Assembly (NCBI RefSeq): GCF_016757755.1
Contig: NZ_CP068437.1
Location: forward strand, 3,410,001-3,474,000
Direction of reading: 5' to 3'
Length of the DNA: 64,000 bases
DNA from: Shewanella sp. KX20019
GTDB lineage: Bacteria; Pseudomonadota; Gammaproteobacteria; Enterobacterales; Shewanellaceae
In this document: one piece after another, positions 59,140 to 64,000 of the stretch
Numbering within the stretch: the stretch's first letter is position 1
How the letters are laid out: each line of letters starts with the position of its first letter
Program-made: the position numbers and the translations under genes
Notes under the pieces: generated by a model
The model's input: only the letters and a program-made list of their open reading frames with translations
Databases searched by the model: none
What the model was told of the DNA's origin: nothing

Positions 59140-59892
59140 TCACTCAAAACTGTCTTCGCACTTACCCGCAATGCTTTTCTTGCCTGAGAACATCGCTGAA
59201 ATGATACCCGGCTGATGACGTAATTCAGCAAGTACTACACCGATGATATGCAGCAATATTAGCAGCATTAATAGATACACACTGTAAAGATGAATGTCGC
59301 CAGCAACACTCTTATAAGGCTTCATGTTCGCCTTTTTCTCTAGATTAACACCAGTATTGTCATAGGCTTTTATCAAAGCAGGATCGGTATTATCCGCAGC
59401 GAGATAGTGGCTAATAGCACTACCAAAAGGCGGATAATAGATGTCAGTTCCCGCACGTATTAGTCCAGTGACCATGATAACAATTGAAAGCGCCATTATC
59501 GCTACAACAGCAAACTTTCCGATAGGGTTATGCCCAAGGTACTGTGGGTTCTCGCCTTTTTTTAAACGATTTTTATACGATGTAACGTCAGCGGTTTTTG
59601 GACGCATACTGGCAAATTTAGCAAAATGGCTACCGGTAACGCCCCAAACTAATCTAATAATCACGTTAATGGCAAACATATAGCCGATAACCGTATGTAA
59701 CTCTTTAAGTTTGATCTTTGCCGGCAAACCACTGATCCCAAGTTCAGACTTAAACATCATAATCAAACCAATAAACATCAACGTGGTTATCAGCACAACA
59801 TTAACCCAATGGAAGATCCGCACGGTTTTATCCCATACTTGATATTCTACCAAGCCATTTTCTTCTATTTTATTATTATTTTTAGTACTCAT
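59140..59892 (-). CDS. Cytochrome b561-type inner membrane protein
   Basis: A 250-residue protein with four main membrane segments and candidate haem-ligand His in RIFHWVN (His28), KELHTVIGY (about 66), GDIHLYS (about 201) and LLHIIGVV (about 214). This fits the b-type subunit family of Ni/Fe-hydrogenase and b561. It would pass electrons within the inner membrane. No partner enzyme gene is adjacent, so its partner is unknown. Confidence 0.88.
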   Translation of the reverse strand: MSTKNNNKIEENGLVEYQVWDKTVRIFHWVNVVLITTLMFIGLIMMFKSELGISGLPAKIKLKELHTVIGYMFAINVIIRLVWGVTGSHFAKFASMRPKTADVTSYKNRLKKGENPQYLGHNPIGKFAVVAIMALSIVIMVTGLIRAGTDIYYPPFGSAISHYLAADNTDPALIKAYDNTGVNLEKKANMKPYKSVAGDIHLYSVYLLMLLILLHIIGVVLAELRHQPGIISAMFSGKKSIAGKCEDSFE

Positions 59893-60404
59893 ACCACATT
59901 CCCATTGTCCTAACTCTGCTTACTTTCACTGTCAGTAAGCCAATTACCAAAGTATAAAAGTCACAGTCTAAGTTGCGCAATTGATAACAATTTGAAACTA
60001 GCTCGCTAGTAAACTGCTGCCATAAAAAAATCAGTATAAACTGACAGATTTAAGTTTCAGTTAATATTCATTAATATTCAACCGCCGCACCACACTGACT
60101 AAAAAGCAACCAACAACGTCTACACCCCCTACCAGTAAACGCCTGTAGCCTTTTTAGAGTATGAATATTAGTAAATACTGCAAGTGACTGAGTTCACAAT
60201 AATTATCATTTACATATTTGTTCGCTTACTTATTGACCGGATACGTTTGATATTGAGAGTTATTCTTATTAGCATCCTTAACGAATTCAAGAGATCACAT
60301 AACATAACTAAATTAACTCTATCCTGCGCTTAACATTTGATACGGAATATCGGGATTAGCTTACGTAAGAGCTGTCATCGCATAGAGCTATAAAGGCTGA
60401 CTAT
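59893..60404. other. Divergent region between cytochrome b561 and siderophore receptor genes
   Basis: About 512 nt. Apart from the Fur-like box at 60195, it holds a direct repeat TTAATATTCA (60062-60081). No gene is seen. Confidence 0.45.
60195..60213. promoter_or_regulatory. Fur-like box upstream of the siderophore receptor
   Basis: CACAATAATTATCATTTAC matches the 19-bp Fur consensus at about 13 of 19 positions, about 190 nt before the receptor gene. Iron repression of such receptors is usual. Confidence 0.55.
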
Positions 60405-62477
60405 ATGAACACCCAAGTAAAGCTAATTACCGCCCTCATTGCAGGCATTTTGCACTCAGGTGCTGCTATCGCAACCACCGTTGACGATGCCGATATCGAA
60501 GTAATCACCGTTATGGGTCACCAACAGCATTACAAAACGGATCAGGCTCATGGGGCCATGCGCTCAGATGTGTCATTACTCGATACGCCGCAATCGGTTG
60601 TTGTCATTCCTAAAGAGATAATGGATGACCAGTTAGTTCGCACGCTAGGCGATGCTCTTAAAAATGATGCCAGCATTTCTATTGGCCGCGTAACCACTGA
60701 CAGAGAACGTTTTAGCTTACGTGGCTTTAGTTTAGATGAAAGTACTAACCTGCTAAAAGATGGCCACCAGCACTTTTCCAAATACAGATTACCAATGGCC
60801 TTGGTTGAAAATGTTGAAGTGTTAAAGGGACCATCAAGCCTACTCTACGGCCAGTCAACGCCTGGTGGCCTGGTGAATTTGGTCACCAAAAAACCAACCT
60901 ATGACTCATTTCTAACCTTAGGCGTCAAAGGCGATGAAAACGGTTCGATTAGAGGTTCATTGGATGCCGGTGGCAGCTTAAATGAAGCCCAAACTATCCG
61001 TTATCGCGCCGTGCTTGAGAAAGAACAAAACAAAAACTGGCGTGAATACCAAGACGGTAGCGCACAGGAGAGTGACTTTCTTGTCGGTAGCTTGATGACT
61101 GATTTTGATCTCAGCGATGACCTCACGCTCTCTTTACACTATGACAAATCAGATGAACTAGCAGGCCAAGACAGCGGTGCCTTAGTTGACGATAACGGCG
61201 ATGTCATTGGTGGTGACGAGATGATTTGGGACATGCCTTGGACCAAAATTGATGCCCAAAGTGAAAACTATGGCGCCGATCTGCGCTATCAGCTGTCTGA
61301 CGACTGGGAATTTGCCGCAGGTTATAACAAACAGCACAACGAACGTGAGCGCTGGGAAAGTAAACCACAGACTGGCAGTTATGATCCCGATACTGGTAGC
61401 TATGAAAATAAGCCCTATAACAAGTTAGAAGATTGGCAGCAACAGGCATTTTACTTTGATTTTGTCGGCTCTATTGAGTTAGCAGGAATGCAGCACGACA
61501 TACTTGTCGGCGGTAACTATGTCGACCACCAGTACACGTCGCTCAAAGTTAAAGGCGATAAGTTCGACGCCAATATCGATACTGGGATCACCGTTCCTCA
61601 ACCAGATCTAGATTATGCCGATGGCAAAGCGTCTAGCGAAGATTACCAATACTATGGTGTGTTTGCCCAAGATCTAATTTCACTTAACGATGAATGGCAA
61701 GTGCTGTTAGGTGTGCGCTACGATCAACAAGATAAAACAGATGCCGATAGCAATTCTGTATTGCCAAAATTCGGCGTGATTTATCACCCAGTCGATAATG
61801 CCTCTATTTACGCCAACTACAGTGAGAGTTTCGAGCCACAAGGCAGCGTACTTGACGATGAAGATGGCAGCTATGGCCTAGAATTGGACCCAATAAAAGG
61901 GAAAATGGTTGAGTTAGGCACTAAATGGGAACTGCTTTCAGGCAAAATCCGATTAAATGCTGCTGTGTTCAATATCGAGCGTGAAAACATTCTGGTCAAC
62001 ACGGGTACTTCTGATAACCCTATCACTACTCAAGGTGGTGTTCAGCGTCACAGCGGTTTTGAGTTTGGTGGCATGGGACAGATCAATGATGACCTTTCTT
62101 TAATCACTTCGTTTATGTATCTCGATGCTGAGTATACTTCTCACGATGAGTATCAGGGCAATCGTCCTGAAGATGTACCTGAGTGGACAGCCTCTATCTG
62201 GGCCAAGTATTCGCTAACAGACAGAATGGCAGTTAACTTAGGCGCATTCTACGAGGGCGAACGCTTTGGCGATGCCGCTAATACCTTCGAGAAAGACGCT
62301 TATACCCGCATTGATACCGGCATTAGCTACGCGATTCCAGTAGCAGGACAAGATCTACAACTTAGAGTCAATATCGAAAATCTATTCGATACGGACTACC
62401 TAGGCGGCGGTGAAAACGGTGAAGTGAATGTAGGTAAGCCAAGAACTGTAAAGTTCGGAGTAAGCTACACTTTCTAA
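60405..62477 (+). CDS. TonB-dependent siderophore receptor
   Basis: A 690-residue receptor with a signal peptide (AIAT), TonB-box-like IEVITVMG, and a siderophore-type plug: LLDTPQSVVVIPKEIMDD, RFSLRGFSLDES, VEVLKGPSSLLYGQSTPGGLVNLVTKKP. The barrel ends KFGVSYTF with a terminal Phe. The plug pattern fits hydroxamate siderophore receptors (FhuE/FhuA branch). The exact siderophore is unknown. A Fur-like box lies upstream and a terminator follows. Confidence 0.93.
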   Translation: MNTQVKLITALIAGILHSGAAIATTVDDADIEVITVMGHQQHYKTDQAHGAMRSDVSLLDTPQSVVVIPKEIMDDQLVRTLGDALKNDASISIGRVTTDRERFSLRGFSLDESTNLLKDGHQHFSKYRLPMALVENVEVLKGPSSLLYGQSTPGGLVNLVTKKPTYDSFLTLGVKGDENGSIRGSLDAGGSLNEAQTIRYRAVLEKEQNKNWREYQDGSAQESDFLVGSLMTDFDLSDDLTLSLHYDKSDELAGQDSGALVDDNGDVIGGDEMIWDMPWTKIDAQSENYGADLRYQLSDDWEFAAGYNKQHNERERWESKPQTGSYDPDTGSYENKPYNKLEDWQQQAFYFDFVGSIELAGMQHDILVGGNYVDHQYTSLKVKGDKFDANIDTGITVPQPDLDYADGKASSEDYQYYGVFAQDLISLNDEWQVLLGVRYDQQDKTDADSNSVLPKFGVIYHPVDNASIYANYSESFEPQGSVLDDEDGSYGLELDPIKGKMVELGTKWELLSGKIRLNAAVFNIERENILVNTGTSDNPITTQGGVQRHSGFEFGGMGQINDDLSLITSFMYLDAEYTSHDEYQGNRPEDVPEWTASIWAKYSLTDRMAVNLGAFYEGERFGDAANTFEKDAYTRIDTGISYAIPVAGQDLQLRVNIENLFDTDYLGGGENGEVNVGKPRTVKFGVSYTF

Positions 62478-62502
62478 GCTTCATTTCAGTTGTTTAGACA
62501 TC

Positions 62503-62532
62503 AAAAAGCCCAGACTAAGATCTGGGCTTTTT
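62503..62532 (+). terminator. Terminator between the siderophore receptor and the SDR gene
   Basis: AAAAAGCCCAGA / TCTGGGCTTTTT, a strong stem usable on both strands. Confidence 0.85.
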
Positions 62533-62557
62533 ATTAGCAGTTTTACTGTAAGTTACG

Positions 62558-63554
62558 CTATTTCCCACCGGCTAGATCAATGAATGAGCCAGTTACATAG
62601 GATGCTGCATCCGACAATAACCAAGCGATTGCTGCAGCCACCTCTTCAGCCGATCCTCCACGCTGCATCGGGATCTGCGAACGAAGTCGTTCAACTCGAT
62701 TAGGCTCGCCGCCGTCAGCATGCATTTGAGTAAAAATAAAACCTGGACGCACCGCATTGACACGGATCCCCTCGGCAGCAAGCTCAAGTGATAATCCTTT
62801 AGTGAGTGAATCCATCGCCCCCTTTGAAGCGGTGTAATAATATACCCGTTCGACCTCAAGATGCGGGATTTCAGTGGGAATAAAAAGTGGTTTAGACAAG
62901 GCTTAGACCGCTGTGCAATAGCTAGCCTACTGTCAAGATCTATAACGCAGTATAAACCACTTTTAAACCCACCCAACGGGAGCGTCTGAGCATATCCACT
63001 TCTATGTTGCATTGCCTCATAAGGGAACGCCATTATTACAACAATGCGCCTTGAATTGAATCCGCTCAGGCTGCTCTGAAACCTGCACTTTGAAGTTGAA
63101 CGGGTATGTATTCATTCGGCGCACCGCTTCTTGATGCTGCAGACGAGACATTCACTATCGCACTGCCCGCTTGCATCTGCTTTATCGCCTCCCTGCAACA
63201 CAAGAAACAGCTACTGACATTGGTGTTCATCACAGTGTTGAAGCGATCTAAACTCAAATCAACCAGCTTTGATTGAGTGAACAGTACACCAACGTTATTA
63301 ACGAGGTGGGTTACACCCCCTAAATGCACTCTTGTTTCCTCAAATAGCCTAATAACATCAGGCTCTTTGGATACATCGGCTTGAATGGCAATCGCATGGC
63401 CACCAGCAACTTCTATTTCAGCCACTATCAGCTTCGCCGCGTCAGCCTGTGTTTGATAATTTACGCATACGCTATAACCTTGGGAGCCAAGCAACTTAGC
63501 GGTTGCTGCGCCAATCCCTCTGCTTGCCCCCGTCACGATAACCACTTTATTCAT
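62558..63554 (-). pseudogene. Short-chain dehydrogenase/reductase gene split by an insertion
   Basis: The 5' part (63554 downward) has MNKVVIVTGASRGIGAATAKLLG, NNVGVLF and VNVSSAASRSGAPNEYI, then shifts into unrelated sequence and stops at 63066. The 3' part has YYTASKGAMDSLTKGL, with the catalytic Tyr and Lys, and RVNAVRPG through DLAGGK. Removing the 260-bp insert and one TA restores a continuous frame of 244 codons plus stop, normal for this family. As it stands, the Rossmann half and the active site are separated, so the enzyme should be inactive. The start overlaps the GNAT stop (ATGAATAA). Confidence 0.9.
62845..63104. mobile_element. 260-bp MITE-like insertion with TA target duplication
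   Basis: The ends are imperfect inverted repeats of about 30 bp (CCCGTTCGACCTCAAG at the left; CCCGTTCAACTTCAAA read inward from the right). TA flanks both sides (62843-62844 and 63105-63106). An internal inverted repeat AAAAGTGGTTTA (62883-62894) and TAAACCACTTTT (62953-62964) is also present. No transposase is encoded. TA duplication suggests mobilisation by an IS630/Tc1-mariner-type transposase; that is inference. Confidence 0.85.
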
Positions 63555-64000
63555 TAATAACCTCGACCTCATAATTGGAGCTATTCACCTGTACTCGCTT
63601 TGACATCATGCTGTATGCCTGAGCTTGACCATCAATGCGAAACATATCGGTGATCTCAGCGCACTTTGTAAAGCCCGTGCGCTCATAAAGCCGGAAAGCG
63701 ACCTGGTTATTGGATAATAGCCACAGGTCGATATACTCAATGTTCGTATGCTTTGCAGTCCATTCGAATATTGACTCCATCAACAGTCGACCCAGTCCGC
63801 GACCGCGAGCGGCCGCATCGACACCCATTCCTAACAGTGCTCTGTGAGCGGTATGAGCTTCGGCGTGAGCGCGTATATCGATATGACCGACTATATTACC
63901 GTCAATAAAGGCCAACAACATTTTACGCCAACCTTGCTCGCCAATTTCACGGCTGATCCCGTCAGAGAAACGCGACGTTGTCGCGGCTGTCAGGTGCGAC
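63547..64000 (-). CDS. GNAT-family acetyltransferase, 5' end outside the window
   Basis: The frame is open to the right edge, reading SHLTAATTSRFSDGISREIG, then LAFIDGNIVGHIDIRAH, the acetyl-CoA loop RGRGLGRLLMES and FRLYERTGFTKCAE near the C-terminus, about 150 residues in all. It transfers an acetyl group from acetyl-CoA to an unknown amine. Its stop overlaps the start of the SDR gene, showing an operon. An inner ATG at 63921 exists, but coding similarity continues upstream of it, so the true start lies beyond 64000. Confidence 0.9.
   Translation of the reverse strand, partial: SHLTAATTSRFSDGISREIGEQGWRKMLLAFIDGNIVGHIDIRAHAEAHTAHRALLGMGVDAAARGRGLGRLLMESIFEWTAKHTNIEYIDLWLLSNNQVAFRLYERTGFTKCAEITDMFRIDGQAQAYSMMSKRVQVNSSNYEVEVINE

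Noticed and set aside
62593..63033. 146-residue minus-strand frame inside the split SDR gene
   Set aside because: It spans the MITE-like insert and then an alternative frame of the dehydrogenase, so it is a by-product of the insertion.

Overview
The window reads as the chromosome of a Shewanella species. The gene order, the low-to-moderate GC content and, above all, a complete mtr/omc extracellular electron transfer locus next to feoAB all point there. Gene names rest on protein motifs, lengths and remembered family sequences; no database search was possible.

Left part (1-18,600): housekeeping genes in an order familiar from gamma-proteobacteria. On the minus strand are tig, clpP, clpX, lon, hupB and a partial ppiD. 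Upstream of tig is a three-gene tRNA operon (Pro-UGG, Arg-UCU, His-GUG) with a clear promoter and terminator. folD converges on cysS across a structured 50-bp tandem repeat. Then come ppiB-lpxH, miaE, a Yip1-type membrane protein, glnS and the ferrous iron transporter genes feoA-feoB.

Centre (18,600-37,540): the metal-reduction island, all on the plus strand: mtrD, mtrE, mtrF, three OmcA-type decaheme lipoproteins in a row (the last is the best omcA match), mtrC, mtrA, mtrB. Together these encode two periplasmic decaheme cytochromes, two outer-membrane beta-barrel sheaths and five cell-surface decaheme lipoproteins, 70 CXXCH haem sites in all. Electrons would pass from the periplasmic cytochrome through the porin-cytochrome complex to surface cytochromes and then to metals or other extracellular acceptors. 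A near-consensus CRP site lies upstream of mtrD and an FNR-like site upstream of the second OmcA-type gene.

Right part (37,660-64,000): a small membrane protein and a uracil-DNA-glycosylase-like protein follow mtrB. Next come a minus-strand set (CadC-like membrane regulator, M6-type metalloprotease with GEVED domains, large TonB-dependent receptor) and a glycerate-use set (CdaR-type regulator, GntP permease, glycerate kinase) with an orphan type IV pilin-like gene inside it. After these are a PanP-type decarboxylase, a methyltransferase, a phosphohexomutase, an RluA-family pseudouridine synthase, a cytochrome b561-type protein and a siderophore receptor with a Fur-like box. At the right edge a GNAT acetyltransferase overlaps a short-chain dehydrogenase gene that is split by a 260-bp MITE-like insertion with TA target duplication.

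The less ordinary signals are the expanded decaheme array with its structured leaders, the hairpin repeats with compensatory base changes (9351-9520, and a relative at 55551), the roughly 0.45-kb diverged duplication at 55.3-56.2 kb, the MITE and a degraded gene remnant at 39.0-39.3 kb.
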